Assembly (NCBI RefSeq): GCF_004339525.1 | Contig: NZ_SMGE01000001.1 | Span: forward strand, 1,426,001-1,490,000 | From: Flavobacterium sp. 90 | GTDB lineage: Bacteria > Bacteroidota > Bacteroidia > Flavobacteriales > Flavobacteriaceae | DNA: 64,000 nucleotides | Direction of reading: 5' to 3' | In this document: in pieces, positions 17,744 to 25,504 of the stretch | Position numbering within the stretch: position 1 is the stretch's first letter | Layout: every line of letters starts with the position of its first letter | Made by a program: the position numbers and the translations under genes | Notes under the pieces: generated by a model | The model's database searches: none | Told to the model about the DNA's origin: nothing | Seen by the model: only the letters and a program-made list of their open reading frames with translations

Positions 17744-18901
17744 ATGCTTTTTTCTGAAAGAAGAAATACAACCCGATGGATCATTGTTTCTATTTCCTTT
17801 TTAATCATCTCTTTGATTCTTTGGAATACTTATACTTTTTTCCAAATTTTCAAAAATGAGGAACGTCTTAAAATGAATCTTTGGGCAAATGCTCAAAAAA
17901 CATTGGTTAATGCAGATGAAAATACGGACTTGGATCTTCCATTGGATATTTTGAACAACAATACCACTGTTCCGGTTATGTTGACGATGTATGATAAAGT
18001 TATCAGTTCTGTAAATGTTCCAGAAGAAATTCTGGCTGATGATAATAAATCAATGGCTTATTTAAAAAATTTAAAAAGCGAAAACGAACCTATTTTTATT
18101 GATTTTGCTCCCGGAAGACGTCAGGAAGTATATTATGGAAATTCGGCATTGCTAAATAAACTAAAATATTATCCAGTTGCTTTATTACTAATTATATTTT
18201 TGTTTGGTGCTTTGATTTATAACTTCTACCGAAGTACTAAAATGGCCACTCAAAACAAACTTTGGGCAGGAATGGCTAAGGAAACGGCACACCAAATCGG
18301 GACACCTTTATCTTCTTTAATTGGTTGGGTTGAAATCTTAAAAACAGAGGAAATTGACCAATCGATCACATTAGAAATAGAAAAAGATATTGACCGATTA
18401 CAAACAATTACAGATCGTTTTTCTAAAATTGGATCTGTTCCTGTTTTAGAAGAGCATGATATTATTGCAGAAACCCTTCGTACTTATAAATACTTGCAAT
18501 CTCGTTTTTCTAAGCAGGTTGCATTTTCTTATCACGCTCCCGAAGAACCTATTTTTACTATGCTTAACCCAACTTTATATAGCTGGACTATCGAAAACTT
18601 AGTAAAAAATGCTATTGATGCTATGAAAGGCAAAGGAACGCTGGATCTTCAGATTGAACAAGACACACATCATGTAAAAATAAACGTAAAAGATTCCGGA
18701 ACGGGAATTTCTAAAAATCAGTTCAAGACTATTTTCGAACCTGGTTTCACCACCAAAAAACGCGGTTGGGGATTGGGACTTTCACTTACCAAAAGAATAG
18801 TCGAAGAATATCATTGTGGAAAAATAAAGGTCTTACATTCTGAAATTGGAAGAGGAACTACATTTCAGATTTCATTAAATAAAAAAAGTGCCGTAAAATA
18901 A
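17744..18901 (+). CDS. Membrane sensor histidine kinase
   Basis: Encodes 385 residues. Two membrane helices (about 12-33 and 141-161) enclose a small periplasmic sensor domain of about 105 residues. The kinase core starts with AKETAHQIGTPLSSLIGW; the phospho-acceptor is His183. N box ENLVKNAIDAM, G1 DSGTGI, F box TKKRG and G2 GWGLGLSL are intact, so the enzyme should be active. No response regulator is next to it. The signal is unknown. The last six codons form the upstream arm of a strong terminator. Confidence 0.93.
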   Translation: MLFSERRNTTRWIIVSISFLIISLILWNTYTFFQIFKNEERLKMNLWANAQKTLVNADENTDLDLPLDILNNNTTVPVMLTMYDKVISSVNVPEEILADDNKSMAYLKNLKSENEPIFIDFAPGRRQEVYYGNSALLNKLKYYPVALLLIIFLFGALIYNFYRSTKMATQNKLWAGMAKETAHQIGTPLSSLIGWVEILKTEEIDQSITLEIEKDIDRLQTITDRFSKIGSVPVLEEHDIIAETLRTYKYLQSRFSKQVAFSYHAPEEPIFTMLNPTLYSWTIENLVKNAIDAMKGKGTLDLQIEQDTHHVKINVKDSGTGISKNQFKTIFEPGFTTKKRGWGLGLSLTKRIVEEYHCGKIKVLHSEIGRGTTFQISLNKKSAVK

Positions 18902-18918
18902 TTTACGGCACTTTTTTT
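18881..18918. terminator. Bidirectional terminator overlapping the histidine kinase 3' end
   Basis: AAAAAAAGTGCCGTAAA (18881-18897) pairs over 17 positions with TTTACGGCACTTTTTTT (18902-18918), loop ATAA. The left arm and loop include the last sense codons and the stop of the kinase. A and T tracts suit both this gene and the convergent HIT gene. Confidence 0.92.
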
Positions 18919-18952
18919 GTCAGGTTGAGCGAAGTCGAAACCCTTATATACT

Positions 18953-19339
18953 TTACAAATTTGCTGCAATACTTTTAGCCAAAGCTTCAAATTCTTCTTT
19001 AGAAAGCTTTACTTTATTATGAAAACGCATTTCATCCATTTCGTTTAACGGAATCAAGTGAACGTGTGCGTGTGGCACTTCTAAACCAACAACTGCCATT
19101 CCAACTCTTTTGCATGGAACTGTTTTCTCTAAAGCTATTGCAACTTTCTTAGAAAATTTCATTAGTCCTAAATACAATTCATCATCCATCTCAAAAATCT
19201 TATCGATTTCTTGTTTCGGGATACAAAGCGTATGTCCTTTAGCATTTGGATTTACATCTAAAAAAGCCAAATAATTATCGTCTTCAGTAATTTTATATGC
19301 AGGAATTTCTCCGTTTACTATTTTGGTAAATATGCTCAT
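18953..19339 (-). CDS. HIT family nucleotide-binding hydrolase
   Basis: Encodes 128 residues of the histidine-triad family (HINT branch), hydrolases of AMP-conjugates. It begins SIFTKIVNGEIPAYKI, includes FLDVNPNAKGHTLCIPK, and has the catalytic triad HAHVHLIPL near residue 90. Length is normal. It follows greA by 77 bases on the same strand, a common Bacteroidota neighbourhood, so co-transcription is likely. Physiological substrate unknown. Confidence 0.93.
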   Translation of the reverse strand: MSIFTKIVNGEIPAYKITEDDNYLAFLDVNPNAKGHTLCIPKQEIDKIFEMDDELYLGLMKFSKKVAIALEKTVPCKRVGMAVVGLEVPHAHVHLIPLNEMDEMRFHNKVKLSKEEFEALAKSIAANL

Positions 19340-19416
19340 CGTGTAATCTTTAATTTGGTAATTTGTTTAATCGATTAACCGATTAAATAAATAAACGGTT
19401 AAACTTTTAAATAAGT

Positions 19417-19893
19417 TTAGTCTCTTGAAATTTCAAGGATTTCGAATTTCAAAACTCCGTTTGGCACTGTGATTTCTGCAACTTCACCAACTGATTTCCC
19501 AAGTAAACCTTTTCCAATAGGAGAAGTTACTGAGATTTTTCCAGTTTTCAGATCCGCTTCACTTTCAGCAACAAGAGTATATTTCATTTCCATTCCGTTA
19601 CTTTGATTCTTAATTTTCACATTAGAAAGAACCAATGCTTTTGAAACATCTAGTTGCGATTCGTCAATTAATCTTGCATTAGAATATACTTCTTCCAGTT
19701 TATTAATTCTCATTTCCAGTAATCCTTGTGCTTCTTTTGCTGCATCATACTCGGCGTTTTCAGATAAATCACCTTTGTCTCTTGCTTCTGCTATATCTTG
19801 AGATGCCTTAGGACGCATTACACTTTTTAAATGCTCCAACTCATCTTTTAATTTTTTTAATCCTTCTGCGGTATAATAAGATACTTTACTCAT
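19417..19893 (-). CDS. greA: Transcription elongation factor GreA
   Basis: Encodes 158 residues. GreA enters the RNA polymerase secondary channel and stimulates cleavage of backtracked RNA. The N-terminal coiled coil has the acidic tip DKGDLSENAEYDAAKE, with the Asp/Glu pair needed for activity. The C-terminal FKBP-like domain shows ISVTSPIGKGLLGKSVGEVAEI and VPNGVLKFEILEI. A hairpin lies in its leader just after a -7 promoter element, suggesting attenuation. HIT follows downstream. Confidence 0.97.
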   Translation of the reverse strand: MSKVSYYTAEGLKKLKDELEHLKSVMRPKASQDIAEARDKGDLSENAEYDAAKEAQGLLEMRINKLEEVYSNARLIDESQLDVSKALVLSNVKIKNQSNGMEMKYTLVAESEADLKTGKISVTSPIGKGLLGKSVGEVAEITVPNGVLKFEILEISRD

Positions 19894-19916
19894 AACTTCA
19901 TCGTTTATATAAATAC

Positions 19917-19956
19917 AAAAAATCCCATCGGGACGGGATTTTGTATTACAAATATA
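19917..19956 (-). promoter_or_regulatory. greA: greA leader: -7 element and terminator-like hairpin
   Basis: Minus-strand TATATTTG (complement of 19949-19956) is followed within a few bases by a hairpin with arms AAAATCCC and GGGATTTT (complement of 19919-19942), an 8-base loop and six T in a row, about 25 bases before the greA ATG. A -33 TTG is not evident. Confidence 0.5.
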
Positions 19957-20048
19957 CTATTATTTTTAATAGTACATAATTATATGTTAATCATATAAAT
20001 TTCAAATCTAAATAATTTATTTTTGTTTCACCAATTCTTATTAAAATA

Positions 20049-20462
20049 ATGAAAAAAATCTGTCTTATAATCGTCTTTGTTTCTGTACTCTTCTCTTGTA
20101 GTGATAATAACAAAAGCAATAAAAACCCTAATATCCCTAATTATTCTGTTAATCTGTCGATAGATATGAATCTCCCGTCTTACTCCAATCTTAAATTTCC
20201 GAGTAATGGTGTTATCATTCCTAACTACGGAGCAAAAGGAATTATTGTTTTTAATGCCGGAAGCGGTTATAATGCATTTGATGCTGCATGTCCAAATCAA
20301 GCCATAACTGCGTGTACCGCGATGACAATTGATGGCATTAATGCCGTTTGTTCTTGCGATAAATCTTCTTACAGTTTATTTACCGGACTTGGAGGCAAAG
20401 AATATCCTTTGAAACAATATCGTGTTGAAGTTTCCGGAACTGTAATTCACGTTTACAACTAA
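20049..20462 (+). CDS. Lipoprotein with degenerate Rieske-like domain
   Basis: Encodes 137 residues. The signal MKKICLIIVFVSVLFSC ends in a lipobox with Cys17, followed by SDNN. The rest looks like a Rieske 2Fe-2S fold: GIIVFNAGSGYNAFDAACPNQA aligns with the first cluster loop and AVCSCDKSSYSLFTG with the second, then YPLKQYRVEVSGTVIHVY as the last strands. The ligand His residues expected after each Cys are replaced by Asn and Asp, so normal Rieske iron binding is unlikely; extra Cys are present (TAC, VCSC). Terminator follows. A TATTTTTG element sits at 20018-20025. Function unknown. Confidence 0.75.
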   Translation: MKKICLIIVFVSVLFSCSDNNKSNKNPNIPNYSVNLSIDMNLPSYSNLKFPSNGVIIPNYGAKGIIVFNAGSGYNAFDAACPNQAITACTAMTIDGINAVCSCDKSSYSLFTGLGGKEYPLKQYRVEVSGTVIHVYN

Positions 20463-20466
20463 AAAT

Positions 20467-20503
20467 AAAAAAGCCTGAAAGTTTTAAATTTTCAGGCTTT
20501 TTT
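20467..20503. terminator. Bidirectional terminator
   Basis: AAAAAAGCCTGAAA (20467-20480) pairs with TTTCAGGCTTTTTT (20490-20503), loop 9 bases, between the Rieske-like lipoprotein and the convergent TonB receptor gene. Confidence 0.92.
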
Positions 20504-20518
20504 ATTTTCCGAAATCCT

Positions 20519-22708
20519 TTAGAATTTCAAAGTCAATCCTGCAAGGAAATTAATTCCTGCCTGAGGATAATAATACGGATAAACATCCCACATATAACCG
20601 TTTGAAACATATTTCTTATCCAGAATATTATTCACCAATCCTGTAATCATAATTGATTTAAAAACAGATTTAGGTTTAATTTCGTAAGAAACATTCAAAT
20701 CGTTTACAAAGTAATCAGCCAATTTTGCTGCCGGTAATTCGATATTGTTCATATATTGTTCGCCAACATATTTTTGCAATAATGAAATATGCAAACTCTG
20801 AATCGGGCTATAAACAATTATATTTCCTGCAATAACATTTGGCGAATAAGCAATATTTGTTGTTCCGTAATATTGTCCTTCAACCGCTAAATCAACATTT
20901 TTATTACTGCTTAAAGTAAAGTTTGGTCTAAGAAGAAATTTCTCAGAAAGTTTAATTGTCGCATCTACTTCAAAACCTAAACGGTAACTTTTTTCAGTAT
21001 TTGCACGAATTGGCGCTCCAACATCATCCAATCTACCGGTTAAAATCAATTGATCTTTATAGGCCATATAATAGAAATTAGAGTTCAATTGAAATTTCTC
21101 TGAATTAAATCTCCAACCTAATTCAAAATCATTTAATTTTTCCGGTTTTGCATTTCCGCCTTCATAATCTGTTCTGTTTGGTTCACGATTTGCTCTTGCA
21201 TATGAAAAATAAAGCGTACTTTTTTGATTGATTTCATAGTTTAAACCTGCCTTTGGATTAAAGAAATTGAAGTTATCATCAACAACTCCTGTTTCTTTTG
21301 AATTCGCTTTATACTTTACATTTCGGTATTGTAGATCGCCATAGAAACTAAATTTTTCAGTAAACTGATAATTTGCTTTTGCGAAAATATTTCCATCTGT
21401 TTTTGTTGAAAAATCATCATAATAATGATCTCCTAATTCTGACGCTCCAGAGTTTCTTGCCCAAATTACTTTACCATAATGATCTCCTTCATATTTATTC
21501 CAGCCTCCGCCAATAATTACATCTAACTTTTCTTCTTTGTATTTTGCTGAAAAAGTTGTTCCGTAAAAATCATTGTCTAACCATTTCTGACGAATTAAAT
21601 CAGTTCCGGGAACTAATTCCCCTAAGTCATTTTCGACCATTTTAGTTGGTTTAATTGGTCCGTAACCTTCAACTGGTTCATTATATTTGTAATTTTCATA
21701 ATATCCTAGCCCTTTAGTATAATGAATCGCTAAGTTGCTACTCCATTTATCAGACCATGATTCGCTCCAATGCAATTGATAATGATTTTGATTATAATTA
21801 TCTGTTTCGTTGTCGTAGAAACGAACATTTCCTGCCTCATTTATATACTTTCCTGCCGAATTATAAGTTCGGTCTGAATTTAATGTCTCAGCATCAATTC
21901 CGTTCCAGGATTGGTATGTCTTTTCAGTTCCTCCAAAAACTAAGGCTTTGATTAAAGTTGTTTTTCCAACATAAGTTCCCTGAAGAAAATACGATTTAAG
22001 ATCTGAACTACCGCGATCTATATAACCATCAGATTTAATTGTAGACAAACGTCCAGCAAGTTCAAAATGATCGTTTAATAAACCTGTACTAAATTTTACA
22101 GTATTTTTATTGGAATTGAAACTTCCGTAAGAACTCGAAATTTCTCCGGTTGGTTTTGAAGCATAACTATCTGTAAGCATGTTCAAACTTGCACCAAAAG
22201 CTCCTGAACCATTTGTAGAAGTTCCTACACCACGCTGTAATTGTAAACTTTCAACAGACGAAGCAAAATCAGGCATATTAACCCAAAAAGTTCCCTGACT
22301 TTCAGCATCATTATAAGGAATTCCGTTGATGGTTACGTTTACTCTTGTAGCATCGCTTCCGCGGACTCTGATTCCGGTATAACCTATTCCGCCTCCTGCA
22401 TCAGAAGTTGTAACAACAGATGGCAAATAATTCATTAAAACTGGAATATCCTGTCCTAAGTTTCTAAATTTAATTTCTTTTTTATCCATGTTACTAAATG
22501 TAACCGGAGTTTTTGTAGTAACACGAACTGCCGAAACTAATACATCGTCAAGCTTGTTGACTTTGGTAGAATCTTGTTCCTGTGCAATAGAGGAAAGAGA
22601 ATAGAATAAAGAAAATAGAATAAAGAAAATAGGTTTGATTCTGGTTATGTTTTGAACCTTAGAACCTTTGTAACTTAGTACCTCAGTACCTTTAAAAATA
22701 GTTTTCAT
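20519..22708 (-). CDS. TonB-dependent receptor, probable thiamine (or precursor) importer
   Basis: Encodes 729 residues of an outer-membrane TonB-dependent receptor. After a signal peptide ending near SSIAQEQD comes the TonB box/plug (LDDVLVSAVRVTTKTPV, GIRVRGSDATRVNVTINGIPYND, LQLQRGVGTSTNGSGAFG) and a 22-strand-type barrel ending in a C-terminal Phe (GLTLKF). It has no N-terminal carboxypeptidase-like domain, unlike SusC. A TPP riboswitch with its own promoter precedes it, which points to thiamine or a thiamine precursor as substrate. The first 40 codons are made of sequences that recur as intergenic repeats. Its ATG sits in an 8-bp hairpin. Confidence 0.9.
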   Translation of the reverse strand: MKTIFKGTEVLSYKGSKVQNITRIKPIFFILFSLFYSLSSIAQEQDSTKVNKLDDVLVSAVRVTTKTPVTFSNMDKKEIKFRNLGQDIPVLMNYLPSVVTTSDAGGGIGYTGIRVRGSDATRVNVTINGIPYNDAESQGTFWVNMPDFASSVESLQLQRGVGTSTNGSGAFGASLNMLTDSYASKPTGEISSSYGSFNSNKNTVKFSTGLLNDHFELAGRLSTIKSDGYIDRGSSDLKSYFLQGTYVGKTTLIKALVFGGTEKTYQSWNGIDAETLNSDRTYNSAGKYINEAGNVRFYDNETDNYNQNHYQLHWSESWSDKWSSNLAIHYTKGLGYYENYKYNEPVEGYGPIKPTKMVENDLGELVPGTDLIRQKWLDNDFYGTTFSAKYKEEKLDVIIGGGWNKYEGDHYGKVIWARNSGASELGDHYYDDFSTKTDGNIFAKANYQFTEKFSFYGDLQYRNVKYKANSKETGVVDDNFNFFNPKAGLNYEINQKSTLYFSYARANREPNRTDYEGGNAKPEKLNDFELGWRFNSEKFQLNSNFYYMAYKDQLILTGRLDDVGAPIRANTEKSYRLGFEVDATIKLSEKFLLRPNFTLSSNKNVDLAVEGQYYGTTNIAYSPNVIAGNIIVYSPIQSLHISLLQKYVGEQYMNNIELPAAKLADYFVNDLNVSYEIKPKSVFKSIMITGLVNNILDKKYVSNGYMWDVYPYYYPQAGINFLAGLTLKF
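22586..22693. repeat. Repeat-type sequences encoding the receptor signal peptide
   Basis: 22586-22633 (AATAGAGGAAAG then two AATAAAGAAAATAG units) matches the intergenic tract at 9797-9830. 22651-22693 (GAACCTTAGAACC, AGTACCTCAGTACC) is of the AAGGTTC/GGTACTGAGG type seen intergenically near 37253. Both are translated here. Confidence 0.6.
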
Positions 22709-22726
22709 TCGTAAAGAATTACGAAT
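22706..22726 (-). promoter_or_regulatory. Hairpin over the start codon of the TonB receptor gene
   Basis: Complement of ATTCGTAA (22707-22714) and TTACGAAT (22719-22726) forms an 8-bp stem with a 4-base loop that includes the first two bases of the ATG. It lies about 70 bases after the TPP aptamer and is a candidate translational expression platform. Confidence 0.5.
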
Positions 22727-22794
22727 AAAAGGGGGAATTATTCTTTGTTAAAATTAATAAATGTTTCACGACAAAATATAGTTCGCACGATAAA

Positions 22795-22879
22795 CTTGTC
22801 GTTTTTTCCCTTAGCAACATTACTCGCTCAGGTTCTTTGGGTATGATCTCAGCTCGTTATTTAGAGCACCCCTTTGAGA
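22795..22879 (-). promoter_or_regulatory. TPP riboswitch upstream of the TonB receptor gene
   Basis: Read on the minus strand the region has AGGGGTGCTC, GAGCTGAGATCATACCC, AAGAACCTGAGC, and GTAATGTTGCTAAGGGAA, in the order of the THI-box aptamer. It starts at the predicted transcription start of a consensus promoter. Confidence 0.95.
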
Positions 22880-22884
22880 CAGTG

Positions 22885-22915
22885 CAAATGTAATGTTAAA
22901 AATTACAAAAATCAA
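22885..22915 (-). promoter_or_regulatory. Promoter for the riboswitch-TonB receptor transcript
   Basis: Minus-strand TTG (complement of 22913-22915), 20 bases, then TACATTTG (complement of 22885-22892): consensus spacing. It shows that the receptor is transcribed separately from arfB. Confidence 0.8.
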
Positions 22916-22953
22916 TGGCAATTGCAAAAATCAAATTTTAGAAATTTTAAATA

Positions 22954-22987
22954 AAAAAATTCCAACTGAAGCTTCAATTGGAATTTT
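22954..22987 (-). terminator. Terminator after arfB
   Basis: Near-perfect palindrome centred on GAAGCTTC: AATTCCAA-TGAAG against CTTCA-TTGGAATT (read either way), followed on the minus strand by T7. The proximal arm overlaps the arfB stop codon. Confidence 0.85.
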
Positions 22988-23390
22988 AATCCAAATCTGG
23001 TTTCTTGCGGGATTGTTTTCTTTCAGAAATATTCTTTTTGTCTTTGATTCGTTTTTTAATGACTGATTTCGGAATCTTGGTTGCTTTACGAATTTTAGGA
23101 ACAAATAATCCTTTTTTGATGATTTCTAAAAAACGTTTTACAACAATATCTTTGTTTTTAAGCTGACTTCTGTCTTCATCACAATTTAAAATCAGAATAT
23201 TTTCTGTTGTTAAACGAGACGAAATATTAGTTAATAAAAGTGATTTCTCTTCCTCAGACAAAGCTTGTGAAGCATTCAAATCAAAAGTCAAAACTACTTT
23301 TGATGATACTTTGTTCACATTTTGTCCGCCTGCACCACTACTTCTGACAGCTTTAAAAGTTAGCTCTGAAATGATTTTCTCTATATCCAT
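22986..23390 (-). CDS. arfB: Alternative ribosome-rescue factor ArfB (YaeJ-type peptidyl-tRNA hydrolase)
   Basis: Encodes 134 residues with the release-factor GGQ at residues 21-23 (RSSGAGGQNVNKVSSKV) and a basic C-terminal tail rich in Lys and Arg (IPKSVIKKRIKDKKNISERKQSRKK) that would enter the mRNA channel of stalled ribosomes. Length fits ArfB, not a full release factor. The start codon overlaps the stop of the kinase-DUF4301 gene by one base, so it is coupled to that gene. A terminator overlaps its stop. Confidence 0.94.
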   Translation of the reverse strand: MDIEKIISELTFKAVRSSGAGGQNVNKVSSKVVLTFDLNASQALSEEEKSLLLTNISSRLTTENILILNCDEDRSQLKNKDIVVKRFLEIIKKGLFVPKIRKATKIPKSVIKKRIKDKKNISERKQSRKKPDLD

Positions 23391-25504
23391 TATTGTGGCT
23401 GATGCGCTGGTTTTAATAAATCGTTTACTGTTTTTACCGGATTAAAAGTAATTAATGGAACTGCTACAAAAATAGTTAACCAATTTGCCATTGCGCCATT
23501 CCATAATCCAGGCAATTCATAGCTTTTGACTAATTTTCCGTCAACACTTTTTTCGACAATAAAACCTGCTTTTGGATCTACAAATTTTAGCAAATCAAAC
23601 TTTTCATTCTTATAGTTTTTGATTCCGCAAACTAAATCAACCGGGTTAAAATGAGTCGCTGCGGCCAGAATTTCCAGCTGCTTTTTATTCGTTAAATCTA
23701 CTTGTGAAGTTTCTACAATTTGCAATGAAATTGATCCTTTATCATTCATTACCCAGAATGGTCCTCCTCCAGGTTCCCCTTCATTTTTTACCATTCCGCA
23801 AACCCGAATTGGTCTGTCTAGCAAATCTTTAATTTTATTAACTTTATTCTCAAAAGTAAATTTATTAAAATCATTTCCTAATTCAATGTTTAACTTCTTC
23901 GATAAAAAAGCGACGATTTCTTCAAGATTATTTTCTTTGATTTCTTGCTTTTCTATTTTATCTAAATAATCAAAAACTTTTTGCTGTACTTTGATCAAAA
24001 CTCCAGCTAAAGCTTTTTTATATAAAGCAATTTTACCAATATGATTTTGAATTACATTATCAATATTTTTTACAAAAATAACATCCGCATCAAGTTCATT
24101 TAAATTCTCAATTAATGCTCCATGTCCTCCAGGTCTAAAAATTAAATTGTTGTTTTTATCCCTAACAAATTCATTTTGATCATTTACCGTAATTGAATCG
24201 GTACTTTTATTTTGATAAGAATATGCAATGTTAATTTCAATTCCGGATTCTTTCTCTACTTTTTCCTTGAGAACCTCAACTTCATTTTCAAATAAATTCT
24301 GATGTACTTCCGAAACTGTAAAATGCAAATTCGAAACCTCATTTGATGAAGCATAATGCACACATTCATTCAAATGTTCTTCAATAGGATTTGCTATATG
24401 CGTTTTATATTGATGAAATGGCAATACTGCTTTTGGCTTATTTGCAAAATCAAAATAGTCAGAAGACAATAATGTTTTTATGAAATAGTAATTTTTATAA
24501 TCCCTGTCTAATACTTCAAAATCAAGATAAATTTCTCGAAGCTTTTTATCCAATGCTTCAAAAAAAGGAAACTTATCCATTGCTACAATAAAAATAGACA
24601 AATCACTGTCTTTTTTTCTATTGATATAAGCATTTATAGTTTCTCTTGTAATATCAAAATCATTCAAAAAAGCACTTAAAAATTTAAACATTCTACTTGC
24701 TGCACCCGAGGCTGGAACAAATTTCTTTAGTTTTAAGCTTTCTTTTTTCAAATCAAAAAAAGCAGCTTTTTCTTTAAATTCATCTTCTGATAAACCTAAA
24801 ATTCCGTTTTTAATTTTAGCCGGACTAATTAAGTTACTTTTTAGAATTCCGTTTTTAAAAATCTTCAATTGTTGTAAAATCTTCTCAAAAGGAATTTCAT
24901 GATTGTAAATCTGAACAAAATCATCAGACGAAACACCATGTTGTTTTGCAAGTGATAAGTTATCGATAATCGCAATGGCTTTTGCTAAGCGACTTTCTTT
25001 ATCACCGGAAAGTGTTATAAATGGCTTTTTGGCATCAATTAAGGATTGCTTGAAAACTGAAAAAACAGTTTCTCTACCATCCGCAGTATCTCTGATATCA
25101 TCTTTTTCCCAAGGAACATCGATATCGGTAAGAAAAAACAAATCGTATTCATGTTCTAATGCAGCTTCGTTTAAAAGCGGATCACAGAAACCATAATACA
25201 TTTCAGAAAAAACTTTGGTAACCATTAAGTTAGTATCAGAAAACAAATACTTTTTTGCAGATGAAAGTTTTTCATTTTCCAATGCAACTTGTCCGTATGC
25301 AATAGGTAACATATCATCGGCAACACAAATATGTTGATTCTCTTCCCATTTTTCCTGTAAATAGTCACGTGCAAATTCAGGAACCCATTCGGTTTCATAA
25401 TATTCTGCAAGTTGTTTTGCTAATGTGGTTTTTCCTGTACTTTCAGGTCCAAATAAAGCAATTTTTATGATAGCTGTTTTTTGCTGTCTAAGATTTTTCT
25501 CCAT
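23390..25504 (-). CDS. Fusion of a NadR-like P-loop kinase and DUF4301
   Basis: From the ATG at 25504 the protein has 704 residues. Residues 1-185 form a P-loop kinase like the ribosylnicotinamide kinase part of NadR: IALFGPESTGKTTL with the Walker A at 19-26, then WVPEFARDYL, FSDTNLMVTKVFSE and DLFFLTDIDVPWEKD. From about 195 it continues as DUF4301: LKKFVPASGAASRMFKFL, LPFHQYKTHIANPIEEHL, RPGGHGALIENLNELDADVIFVKNID, GMVKNEGEPGGGPFWV and LPGLWNGAMANW. The DUF4301 start region recalls sugar-nucleotidyltransferases. The gene overlaps pnuC/pnuT by 40 bases and arfB by 1. The longer upstream frame to 25654 is unlikely as it lies wholly in the transporter gene. Possible job: trapping the imported vitamin by phosphorylation. 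Confidence 0.85.
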   Translation of the reverse strand: MEKNLRQQKTAIIKIALFGPESTGKTTLAKQLAEYYETEWVPEFARDYLQEKWEENQHICVADDMLPIAYGQVALENEKLSSAKKYLFSDTNLMVTKVFSEMYYGFCDPLLNEAALEHEYDLFFLTDIDVPWEKDDIRDTADGRETVFSVFKQSLIDAKKPFITLSGDKESRLAKAIAIIDNLSLAKQHGVSSDDFVQIYNHEIPFEKILQQLKIFKNGILKSNLISPAKIKNGILGLSEDEFKEKAAFFDLKKESLKLKKFVPASGAASRMFKFLSAFLNDFDITRETINAYINRKKDSDLSIFIVAMDKFPFFEALDKKLREIYLDFEVLDRDYKNYYFIKTLLSSDYFDFANKPKAVLPFHQYKTHIANPIEEHLNECVHYASSNEVSNLHFTVSEVHQNLFENEVEVLKEKVEKESGIEINIAYSYQNKSTDSITVNDQNEFVRDKNNNLIFRPGGHGALIENLNELDADVIFVKNIDNVIQNHIGKIALYKKALAGVLIKVQQKVFDYLDKIEKQEIKENNLEEIVAFLSKKLNIELGNDFNKFTFENKVNKIKDLLDRPIRVCGMVKNEGEPGGGPFWVMNDKGSISLQIVETSQVDLTNKKQLEILAAATHFNPVDLVCGIKNYKNEKFDLLKFVDPKAGFIVEKSVDGKLVKSYELPGLWNGAMANWLTIFVAVPLITFNPVKTVNDLLKPAHQPQ

